A stretch of DNA of 64,000 bases, taken from positions 5,626,001 to 5,690,000 of the forward strand of contig NZ_CP060825.1 in assembly GCF_014489615.1 (NCBI RefSeq), read 5' to 3'. This document shows positions 41,731 through 49,081 of this stretch, one piece after another. This stretch comes from Streptomyces genisteinicus (lineage in GTDB: Bacteria > Actinomycetota > Actinomycetes > Streptomycetales > Streptomycetaceae). Numbering within the stretch: the first letter of the stretch is position 1; the number at the start of each line of letters is the position of its first letter. The notes under the pieces were generated by a model. The model searched no databases and had not been told where the DNA came from. It was given only the letters and a program-made list of their open reading frames with translations. A program made the translations under genes and the position numbers.

Positions 41731-42912
41731 ATGAGCACCCTGGACATCCTGTCCGAGGACGAGCAGTTCGTCGTCACCACCGTGCGCGACTTCGTCGACA
41801 AGGACGTCAAGCCGGTCGCGCGGGAACTCGACCACGGCAACGTCTACCCCGAGGCCCTGATCGAGCGGATGAAGGCACTCGGCGTCTTCGGCCTCGCCGT
41901 CCCCGAGGAGTACGGCGGCACCCCCGTCTCCACCCCGTGCTACGTCCTGGTCACCGAGGAGCTGGCGCGCGGCTGGATGAGCCTGGCGGGCGCCATGGGC
42001 GGTCACACCGTCGTCGCCAAGCTGCTGCTGCACTACGGGACCGAGGAGCAGAAGCGCCGCTATCTGCCGCGGATGGCCACGGGTGAGATGCGTGCCACCA
42101 TGGCGCTGACCGAGCCCGGCGGCGGCTCCGACCTCCAGGCCATGCGCACCGTCGCCCGCCGGATCGAGGGGGACGGGGGAGCGGCGGGGTACGCGGTCGA
42201 CGGCACCAAGACGTGGATCACCAACTCCCGCCGCTCGGGTCTGATCGCGCTGCTCTGCAAGACGGACCCCGAGGCGGTCCCCGCGCACCGCGGTGTCTCC
42301 ATCCTCCTCGTCGAGCACGGCCCCGGGCTCACCGTCTCCCGCGACCTGCCCAAGCTGGGCTACAAGGGTGTGGAGAGCTGCGAGCTCTCCTTCGAGGACT
42401 ACCGCGCCCCCGCGGACGCGGTGCTCGGCGGTGTCGAGGGCAGGGGCTTCGCCCAGATGATGAAGGGCCTGGAGACCGGCCGCCTCCAGGTCGCGGCCCG
42501 CGCGCTCGGCGTCGGCCGCGCGGCGCTGGAGGACTCGCTCGCATACGCGCAGGAGCGGGAGTCGTTCGGCAAGCCGATCTGGAAGCACCAGTCGGTCGGC
42601 AACTACCTGGCCGACATGGCGACCTCCCTCACCGCCGCCCGCCAGCTCACCCTCTACGCGGCGCGCGAGGCCGAGGCGGGCCGGCGGGTGGACATGGAGG
42701 CGGGCATGGCGAAGCTGTTCGCCTCCGAGACGGCCATGCAGATCGCCCTCAACGCGGTGCGTATCCACGGGGGTTACGGCTACTCCACCGAGTTCGACGT
42801 GGAGCGCTACTTCCGGGACGCGCCGCTGATGATCGTGGGCGAGGGCACCAACGAGATCCAGCGGAACGTGATCGCGAGCCAGCTGGTCAAGCGGGGCGGC
42901 CTCGACGGCTGA
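41731..42912 (+). CDS. Acyl-CoA dehydrogenase
   Basis: 393 residues from ATG 41731 (AAGGAG upstream). Typical FAD-dependent acyl-CoA dehydrogenase: MALTEPGGGSDLQAMRT (flavin and substrate loop), KTWITNS, RESFGKPIWKHQSV, and MIVGEGTNEIQRNVIA near residue 370, with the catalytic Glu in GEGT. It follows the CoA-transferase by 83 bp. In this setting it may oxidise methylsuccinyl-CoA or a related branched C5 acyl-CoA; a role on other acids cannot be excluded. Confidence 0.92.
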   Translation: MSTLDILSEDEQFVVTTVRDFVDKDVKPVARELDHGNVYPEALIERMKALGVFGLAVPEEYGGTPVSTPCYVLVTEELARGWMSLAGAMGGHTVVAKLLLHYGTEEQKRRYLPRMATGEMRATMALTEPGGGSDLQAMRTVARRIEGDGGAAGYAVDGTKTWITNSRRSGLIALLCKTDPEAVPAHRGVSILLVEHGPGLTVSRDLPKLGYKGVESCELSFEDYRAPADAVLGGVEGRGFAQMMKGLETGRLQVAARALGVGRAALEDSLAYAQERESFGKPIWKHQSVGNYLADMATSLTAARQLTLYAAREAEAGRRVDMEAGMAKLFASETAMQIALNAVRIHGGYGYSTEFDVERYFRDAPLMIVGEGTNEIQRNVIASQLVKRGGLDG

Positions 42913-43064
42913 GGGCTCTGCCGCGCCGGGCTCCGGCGGTCTGCCGTCTTGGGCTCCGGCGGTCCGGGCTCCGGCGCTCCTCGGTGCCGAGGGGCGGCTT
43001 TCGGCCGTTGTGCGGCCGAGTGGCGCGGGATGTGCCGTGGCCGGCCGGCACCCGGCCCTATTCT

Positions 43065-43080
43065 TCTACAGTCATGTAGA
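43065..43080. promoter_or_regulatory. Palindrome upstream of spo0M
   Basis: TCTACAGTCATGTAGA consists of TCTACA and TGTAGA around GTCA. It is 35-50 bp before the Spo0M start, where a promoter should be. TACA-N-TGTA is the core of BlaI/CopY-type operators, so a repressor site is likely. Confidence 0.45.
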
Positions 43081-43114
43081 GGTGGCACGGACGCACGAAG
43101 GAGTGAACGCCACG

Positions 43115-44101
43115 ATGGTGTTCAAGCGGCTGCTCGGAACGCTCGGTGTGGGCGGTCCCGAGGTGGACACGGTCCTCGACCCGGGCGCGGTGACGCCGGG
43201 CGGGAGCCTCACGGGAGAAGTGCATCTGAAGGGCGGGGACGCCGACTTCACGATCGAGCACATCACCCTGGAACTGGTCGCCCGCGTGGAGGCCGAACAC
43301 GAGGACGGCGAGTCCGAGGGCACGGTCGGCTTCGGCCGCTTCACCGTCGGCGGCGGCTTCCGGCTCGCCGCCGGCGAACCGCGCCGGGTGCCCTTCGCCC
43401 TCGACCTGCCCTGGGAGACGCCCGTCACCGAGCTGTACGGCCAGGACCTCGGCATCGTCCTCGGGGTCCGCACCGAGCTGGGCGTCGCCGGCGCGAAGGA
43501 CAGCGGCGACATCGACCGGGCCGCCGTCCGCCCGCTGCCCGTCCAGGAGGCGATCCTCGAAGCCTTCGGGCAGCTCGGCTTCGGCTTCGTCTCGGCCGAC
43601 CTCGAACTCGGCCGCATCCGGGGCACGGGCCAGCAGCTCCCCTTCTACCAGGAGATCGAGATCGCTCCTTCGCCCCGCTGGGCGGACCTGGTGAACGAGA
43701 TCGAGGTGACCTTCCTCGCCGGCCCCGCCGGTGTGGAGGTCGTCCTGGAGGCCGACAAGCGTGCCGGCTTCCACGGTGAGGGCCACGACGCCCTCACCCG
43801 CTTCACCGTGGCCCACCACGGCGGCCCCGCCGACTGGAACGCCGAGGTCGACTCCTGGGTGCGGCAGCTGGTGGAGGGGAACGCCGCACACGGGCACGGG
43901 CACGGTTCCCACGACGCGTACGGCCACGGCCCGCACGAGTCCCACGGCCACGGCCACGGCTCCGGTCCCGGCGTGGGCACCGCGGTCGCCGCGGGCGCGG
44001 CCGGCCTCGCCGTCGGCGTCGTCGGCGGCATGGTCGCGGCCGAGGTCGTCGACGAGGTGGGGGACTTCTTCGAGGGCGACGAGGAGGAGGACGAGGGCTG
44101 A
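43115..44101 (+). CDS. spo0M: Spo0M-like sporulation protein with His-rich tail
   Basis: 328 residues from ATG 43115; AAGGAG at 43098-43103 makes this start better than GTG 43103. The first 245 residues are the Spo0M/arrestin-like beta-sandwich (MVFKRLLGTLGVGGPEVDTVLDPGAVTPGGSLTGEV..., DLELGRIRGTGQQLPFYQEIE, GVEVVLEADKR). About residues 262-285 are a His/Gly-rich segment (HGHGHGSHDAYGHGPHESHG), followed by a hydrophobic Gly/Ala helix (TAVAAGAAGLAVGVVGGMVAAEVV) and an acidic end. Spo0M influences sporulation and cell-shape control in Bacillus. The His-rich tail could bind metal, and the helix could attach the protein to the membrane. Confidence 0.9.
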   Translation: MVFKRLLGTLGVGGPEVDTVLDPGAVTPGGSLTGEVHLKGGDADFTIEHITLELVARVEAEHEDGESEGTVGFGRFTVGGGFRLAAGEPRRVPFALDLPWETPVTELYGQDLGIVLGVRTELGVAGAKDSGDIDRAAVRPLPVQEAILEAFGQLGFGFVSADLELGRIRGTGQQLPFYQEIEIAPSPRWADLVNEIEVTFLAGPAGVEVVLEADKRAGFHGEGHDALTRFTVAHHGGPADWNAEVDSWVRQLVEGNAAHGHGHGSHDAYGHGPHESHGHGHGSGPGVGTAVAAGAAGLAVGVVGGMVAAEVVDEVGDFFEGDEEEDEG

Positions 44102-44165
44102 GCCCCCGGGCGCCCGGCCCCGCACCCGCGTACGCGCAGGTGCGGGCCTCGTCTACGGGCCGGCG

Positions 44166-44684
44166 TCACGTGCCGGTGAGCTTGCCGAGGTCGGGGGCGT
44201 AGACGGTCATCCAGTGCGGGTTCAGCCGGTAGTAGACGACCTCGCGGTTCCAGTCGAAGGAGTCGTCGCCGTAGAAGTCCTTCAAGTAGGCGAGGAGCTC
44301 CTCCCAGTCGGCCGTGGTCGCGGCGTCCTCGGGGTTCAGCTCCTCCACCCTGCCGTGGGTGAACACGCCGAGGTCCTCACCGCGCATGTGCGCGACGCTG
44401 GCCGCCGGACGGGCCGCGAGATGACGGGCCTTGGCGGCGCTGCGCGCCGTGCCGAAGTGCCACCGGCCGTGCAGGAAGTGCCCGTCGGCGCCGCTGATCC
44501 GCGGTTCGCCCTTCGCGGTCACCGTGGAGAGGGCGAGCGTGCACATGCCGGTGAGGACCCCGGTGAGCTGCGCCGCCGTGATGGTGCGGTCCTCGACGAT
44601 CGAGCGGAGGTGTGCGGTCGAGCCGGCGAGGGACGAGTCGAGCAGGGACTGGAGCTTGTCGAGTTCTTCAGGGGTTTCGCGCAT
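44166..44684 (-). CDS. Pyridoxamine 5'-phosphate oxidase-family (flavin-binding) protein
   Basis: 172 residues from ATG 44684; an ATG at 44726 would add 14 residues. The core resembles the PPOX/FMN-binding split barrel: CTLALSTVTAKGEPRISGADGHFLHGRWHFGTARSAAKARHLAARPAASVAHMRGEDLGVFTHGRVEEL. The family includes F420- or FMN-dependent reductases and heme-binding proteins. The C-terminal YYRLNPHWMTVYAPD is typical of actinobacterial members. No gene of a known partner is adjacent. Convergent with spo0M. Confidence 0.82.
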   Translation of the reverse strand: MRETPEELDKLQSLLDSSLAGSTAHLRSIVEDRTITAAQLTGVLTGMCTLALSTVTAKGEPRISGADGHFLHGRWHFGTARSAAKARHLAARPAASVAHMRGEDLGVFTHGRVEELNPEDAATTADWEELLAYLKDFYGDDSFDWNREVVYYRLNPHWMTVYAPDLGKLTGT

Positions 44685-44833
44685 ACGCCCATCGTCGGCC
44701 GTATACCCGACACCCTCTGTCGTCATTGACGAAGCGGCGCCGAGGTTGCTCCGGTCGGGTTGCGCCCCGACCGCGCGAGGGCCGTCGTCGCTGCCGCCGA
44801 AGGCCGGCAGCGCCACCCCTGCACCTCTCGGCT

Positions 44834-44941
44834 GTACGGGTCGACGCCGTCCATGTCCGCGACTCGAAGGTGGCGGACGGCCCGCAGTTGACCCTCGCCC
44901 CCGCAGCCTGGGGCGACTTCCTCGGCTTCGCCGCGCGCTGA
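44834..44941 (+). pseudogene. Remnant of a DUF397 gene
   Basis: 35 codons ending in TGA at 44939-44941 read VRVDAVHVRDSKVADGPQLT and then LAPAAWGDFLGFAAR, the C-terminal half of a DUF397 protein. The frame upstream shows no DUF397 N-terminus and no HTH gene is next to it. It is an orphan fragment left by decay or deletion. The rest of 44685-44992 holds no gene that I can support. Confidence 0.7.
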
Positions 44942-44992
44942 GCGCCGGGCGCCCGTCCCGGGGCCGGTGCGGCCCCGGGACGGGCGGGGCGG

Positions 44993-47350
44993 TCAGGGGG
45001 CCCAGGGGCTGTCCACCGACCAGGTGGTGTCCTCGCGGAAGCGGTCGTTCGTGTCGTACGCGTGCGTGCCGCCGGGGGTGGCGAGCCACAGCTCGGAGGC
45101 GTAATGGCGCAGGTACTGGTCCGGGAAGTTGTACGAGGCCAGGCGCACCCCGCCGGTGGCCGGGGCCGGGCACCAGGTGGCGTCGGCGCGGAACAGGGCG
45201 CCGTCGCCGGCCTCCTTGTGCACCCGGTACTCGCGGTGGCGCAGGTACTGCCCGGGATAGTTGCGCGACTCGAAGGAGTAGCACGCCCCGTCCGCGAGGC
45301 CCGGGACGATCTTCCAGGTGGCGTCGGCCTTGAGCAGCGCGCTGCTGGAGGCGTTCACGACCTCGGTGAAGCCGAGGGCGTCCTGGTGGCGCAGGTAGCG
45401 GTCGGTGAAGCCGGGGGTGGTGACCCGCAGGGAGCGGTTGACGCCGGTCGGCAGGGCCGTCGGGGCCGCCGGGTTGCGGGAGGCGTTGATCAGGGCCTGG
45501 TTGGCGGCCCGGACGCGTGCCTCGTCGACCTTGACGACCTGGCGGTCGTAGGTGAGCAGGCCGTTCACCTCGTTCTCCACGTCGGTGATCTCGGTGTAGA
45601 CGGACGCGGAGAGGCCCAGCGGCACCTGGGTCTCGCGCATGGCGTCGATCAGGCCGATGTAGCGGTCGTTCAGATGGCCGAGGCTCTGCTGGTTCTCGTA
45701 GGAGAAGCCGCCGCCCGGGTACCACTCGTGCCCGGCGACGCGGAACCCGAGCCCGCCGAACTCGCCGAGGACCGCCGCCCGGGTGGCGGACGGCCGGGTG
45801 ACACCGGGACCGACGTAGACGTGGTGGTCGACCACGTCACCGTTGCCGCCGTCCACCGACCCGCAGCAGTTGACGCCGCTCATGTTGTTGACGAGGCGCG
45901 AGGGGTCGTACGCCTTCACCTCGTTCGCGATCCGCGCCTGGTCGTACTGGCCCCAGCCCTCGTTCTGGTTGACCCACATCACCACGGACGGGGAGCTGCG
46001 GTGCTGGTCGATGATCCGGTCGTACTCGGCCTCCCACTGGACCCGGGCGGCCGCGTCGGGGGTGCGCAGGTCCATCGAGGGCATGTCCTGCCAGACCAGC
46101 AGGCCGAGCCGGTCGGCCCAGTAGAACCAGCGCTGCGGCTCGACCTTGATGTGCTTGCGGACCATGTTGAAGCCGAGGTCCTTGTGCTTCTGGAGGTCGT
46201 AGCGGAGGGCGTCGTCCGTCGGCGCGGTGTAGATGCCGTCGGGCCAGTAGCCCTGGTCGAGGGTGCCGTTGTGGAAGACGGGCCGGCCGTTGAGGAGCAA
46301 CCGCTGCTTGCCGCCGACGCTGCCGACGGAGACCGAGCGCATGCCGGTGTAGCTGCCGACGGAGTCGGCGACGGTGCCGCCGGAGACCAGTTCGGTGCGG
46401 ACGTCGTAGAGGAACGGGTCCTCCGGCGTCCACAGCCGGGGGCCGGGGACCGGCACGGTGAACGCCGAGCCGACCGGTCCGGTGGCGGTGCCGACGGCGG
46501 TGCCGCCGGAGGAGACGGTGACCCGGGCCTGGTGGCCGCCGGCCCCGGCGCCGTGCACCGTGACCTTCAGGGTGCTGTTCCCGAGGTCGGGCACCATGTC
46601 GAGGCGGGTGACGCGGGCCGCGGCGGTGGGCTCCAGCCACACGGTCTGCCAGATGCCGGACGCGGCGGTGTAGAAGATGCCGCCGCCGGGCTGCGGGGTG
46701 GTCTCGCGGATGCGCTGCTTGCCGACGGCCTGGCCGCCGGTCTCGCTCGGGTCGAAGACCGAGACGACGATCGTGTTCGTCCCGCCGTTGAGCAGGGGGG
46801 TGATGTCGTAGGTGAACGCGTCGTAGCCGCCGCTGTGGACCGCGCCCGCCTGCTGGTCGTTGACCCACACCGTCGTACGCCAGTCGCTGGCGCCGAAGTT
46901 GAGCTGGACCCGCTTGCCGCTCCAGCCGGCCGGCACGGTGAAGGTGCGCTTGTACCAGAGCTTGTCGTTCTGGGTGATCTTCCGCTGGATGCCGGAGAGC
47001 GCGGACTCGGCGGGGAAGGGGACGCGGATCTGCTCGCCGAACGTCGCGGGACGGCCGGCGTTCGCGCCGGTGACGGCGAAGTCCCAGATGCCGTTGAGGT
47101 TCAGCCAGTCCGCGCGGGTGAGCTGCGGGCGCGGGTACTCGTTCAGCGGCTTGTCGACGGGCACCTGGTTGGTCCAGGGGGTCGTCATCGGGGCGGGCTT
47201 GGGCGTCCACGCGGCCTCCGCCGCCTGGGAGGGGCCGCCCGCCAGCAGCATGCCCGCGCACAGCGCGGCCGCCGTGCCGAGCGCCGTGGTCAGGCGGCGC
47301 CACCGCGGGAGGCGGCGTCGGGGGTTCCGTGGGGGTAACGACGGACGCAT
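44993..47350 (-). CDS. Secreted GH2-family glycoside hydrolase with AbfB-type binding domain
   Basis: 785 residues from ATG 47350 (AAGGAG upstream), Sec signal peptide to about residue 43. The GH2 layout is a sugar-binding jelly roll (LNLNGIWDFAVTG..., LWYKRTFTVP, GGYDAFTYDITPLL), an Ig-like domain and a TIM barrel. Acid/base Glu is near 464 in VNQNEGWG, and the nucleophile Glu near 529 in VLGEFGG. Residues about 640-785 are an AbfB (CBM42-like) trefoil with DRYLRHQD, GQYLRHREYRVH and DQYLRHYASELW repeats, which bind arabinose side chains. It may be a beta-galactosidase, -mannosidase or -arabinosidase-like enzyme acting on branched hemicellulose. Two direct repeats upstream may control it. 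Confidence 0.9.
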   Translation of the reverse strand: MRPSLPPRNPRRRLPRWRRLTTALGTAAALCAGMLLAGGPSQAAEAAWTPKPAPMTTPWTNQVPVDKPLNEYPRPQLTRADWLNLNGIWDFAVTGANAGRPATFGEQIRVPFPAESALSGIQRKITQNDKLWYKRTFTVPAGWSGKRVQLNFGASDWRTTVWVNDQQAGAVHSGGYDAFTYDITPLLNGGTNTIVVSVFDPSETGGQAVGKQRIRETTPQPGGGIFYTAASGIWQTVWLEPTAAARVTRLDMVPDLGNSTLKVTVHGAGAGGHQARVTVSSGGTAVGTATGPVGSAFTVPVPGPRLWTPEDPFLYDVRTELVSGGTVADSVGSYTGMRSVSVGSVGGKQRLLLNGRPVFHNGTLDQGYWPDGIYTAPTDDALRYDLQKHKDLGFNMVRKHIKVEPQRWFYWADRLGLLVWQDMPSMDLRTPDAAARVQWEAEYDRIIDQHRSSPSVVMWVNQNEGWGQYDQARIANEVKAYDPSRLVNNMSGVNCCGSVDGGNGDVVDHHVYVGPGVTRPSATRAAVLGEFGGLGFRVAGHEWYPGGGFSYENQQSLGHLNDRYIGLIDAMRETQVPLGLSASVYTEITDVENEVNGLLTYDRQVVKVDEARVRAANQALINASRNPAAPTALPTGVNRSLRVTTPGFTDRYLRHQDALGFTEVVNASSSALLKADATWKIVPGLADGACYSFESRNYPGQYLRHREYRVHKEAGDGALFRADATWCPAPATGGVRLASYNFPDQYLRHYASELWLATPGGTHAYDTNDRFREDTTWSVDSPWAP

Positions 47351-47377
47351 CGGGGCTCCTTGGTCTGGTGTGTCGGA

Positions 47378-47478
47378 CGTGCGGGACGTGCGGGACGTGT
47401 CGGAGGTGCGGGACGTGTCGGACGTGCGGGACGTGTCGGAGGTGCAGGGCGTGCCGGACGTGTCGGAGGTGCGGGGGA
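47378..47478. repeat. Degenerate nonamer tandem repeats upstream of the GH2 gene
   Basis: About ten head-to-tail copies of a nine-base unit alternating between GACGTGCGG and GACGTGTCG (with GAGGTGCGG variants). They lie between the GH2 start and its presumed operators. No coding role is evident on either strand. Confidence 0.75.
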
Positions 47479-47512
47479 CCGCCGGCCGGGGCGGGCGCGG
47501 CGGTCGGGATGC

Positions 47513-47547
47513 TTTACATCGTTGGAGAGAGCTTTTACATCGTTGGA
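47513..47547. promoter_or_regulatory. Two direct repeats TTTACATCGTTGGA, 21 bp apart
   Basis: Perfect 14-bp copies at 47513-47526 and 47534-47547 have a centre-to-centre distance of 21 bp, two helical turns, so two proteins would bind on the same DNA face. They lie 163-197 bp upstream of the GH2 start and about 93 bp after the stop of the upstream glycosidase gene. Confidence 0.5.
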
Positions 47548-47639
47548 CGGCCGCTGTAAACCCGTCCCGCACGAACCCGCCGGGGCGGACGGGTCCGTGC
47601 GGGACGGGTCGTGCGGTGGCCGGGCCGGGTACGGCGGGC

Positions 47640-48959
47640 TCAGCGGCAGCGCGCCGTGAAGCCGTTCGCCGCGAGCCCCTGGCAGAAGGACGCCTTGGCC
47701 GCGCCGTAGCGGGACAGCCGTCCGTCGACGAACCAGGTGGTGTCCGGGGCGAAGTCGAAGCTGCCGTCGTCGATCCCGTCCCAGCCGTAGCGGAAGTCCA
47801 GGTCGATGTAGACCACCGAGCGGATCACCCCGCGCAGGTCGTGGGTGCCCGGCAGGTTGGGGATCGGGCCCTGGTAGTTCAGCAGCGAGAACAGCCGGCG
47901 CACCCACAGGTCGCCGCGCTCCTGCTCCATGCCGTGGGTGGCGCCCGCGTCGGCCGTGAAGTTCATCATGCCCGCCTCGGACAGCACGACCGGCTTCCCG
48001 TGGTCCTTGGCGAACTTCACCAGCTTCAGCACGTTGCCGTCGTGGTCGAAGTTCCGCCACACCGCTGCCGGGTTGCCGTGGGAGTCCGTGCCGATGTACG
48101 CGTTGCGGCACTGGCTCGCGGCGACGTCGTAGTTCTGCGGCGGGGTGCCGTTGTAGAGGTAGCCGCGTTCGTAGATCGGTAGGCACAGTTCGTGGGCGAA
48201 GACCGAGACGCCCATCCAGTCGACCGCCGCGTCACCCGGGTACATGGCCTCGAACTCGCCGCGCACCGGGTGGAAGACGTACTCCAGGTTGCGGGCCTGG
48301 GAGCGGCTGTCGAGGTAGGACGCCAGCCGGGTGAACGCCCCCTTGTAGGAGGAGCAGCTCGCGTCGGTGCAGTGGTAGTGGCTGCTGACCTCGTAGTCGA
48401 GGCGGAGTTTGAAGCGGGCGCCCGGGTGGGCGTCGGTGAAGGCGAGCAGCCGGTCGAGCTGCGCGGTGTGGCCGCCCGCCGCGATCTCGGCGGTCACGGC
48501 GCGGGAGCGGGCGGCCTTGGTGTTCTCGTCGCCGCCGGGGAAGCCGGGCGGGTTGTCCTTCCAGCTGACGCCGATCTGCACGGTCTTGTTCCGGGAGGCG
48601 AGCAGGGTGGCGTAGTCGCGGTGGCCGGGGCCGACCCAGTCGCCGGAGCGGAGTTCGTAGTAGACGGACCCGCCGTCCGCGTCCTGCCCGAAGCTGTGGA
48701 AGTCGTCCCAGGCGGCGCGGGTGGACTGGCCGAGCAGCAGTTCGGGGGCCGCGGCGGCGACGGCGGCGCCGGCGGGGGCGGCCGGGGCGGCGGCGGTGGT
48801 GCGGGTGTCCGCGGGGGATGCGGCGGTGCGGTCCTGGGCGCCGGGGGCGGCCGCCGCGGTGGACGGCAGGCCGGCCGCGGCGCCGGTGATCAGCAGGGCG
48901 GCGGCGACGGCGGTGGCGACTCGGCGCAGGCCGGTGCCCGGTTGGCGGAGTGTCGGCAC
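47640..48959 (-). CDS. Secreted clan GH-A glycoside hydrolase (GH26-like)
   Basis: 439 residues from GTG 48959 with a signal peptide (to about residue 37) and an Ala/Pro/Thr-rich linker. The catalytic barrel has an acid/base Glu candidate near 190 (RLDYEVSSH) and a nucleophile candidate near 327 (VVLSEAGMM), and the shared stretch PGDAAVDWMGVSVF. The C-terminal part includes YIDLDFRYGWDGIDDGSFDFAPDTTWFVDGRLSRYGAAK. The arrangement resembles GH26 or other clan A families, but the usual HEMN motif is absent, so the exact family is uncertain. It is 289 bp before the GH2 gene on the same strand. Confidence 0.7.
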   Translation of the reverse strand: MPTLRQPGTGLRRVATAVAAALLITGAAAGLPSTAAAAPGAQDRTAASPADTRTTAAAPAAPAGAAVAAAAPELLLGQSTRAAWDDFHSFGQDADGGSVYYELRSGDWVGPGHRDYATLLASRNKTVQIGVSWKDNPPGFPGGDENTKAARSRAVTAEIAAGGHTAQLDRLLAFTDAHPGARFKLRLDYEVSSHYHCTDASCSSYKGAFTRLASYLDSRSQARNLEYVFHPVRGEFEAMYPGDAAVDWMGVSVFAHELCLPIYERGYLYNGTPPQNYDVAASQCRNAYIGTDSHGNPAAVWRNFDHDGNVLKLVKFAKDHGKPVVLSEAGMMNFTADAGATHGMEQERGDLWVRRLFSLLNYQGPIPNLPGTHDLRGVIRSVVYIDLDFRYGWDGIDDGSFDFAPDTTWFVDGRLSRYGAAKASFCQGLAANGFTARCR

Positions 48960-49081
48960 GGTGGCTCCTTCCCGCGCCTGGCGGCGCGGACGGGGGGATC
49001 GGTGTGGGGGATGCGGGGAGCGGGACGGGGTGCGCGGGGCCGCCGCCCCGCGCACCCCGCCGTCCGGGGGAGCCGGTCCCG

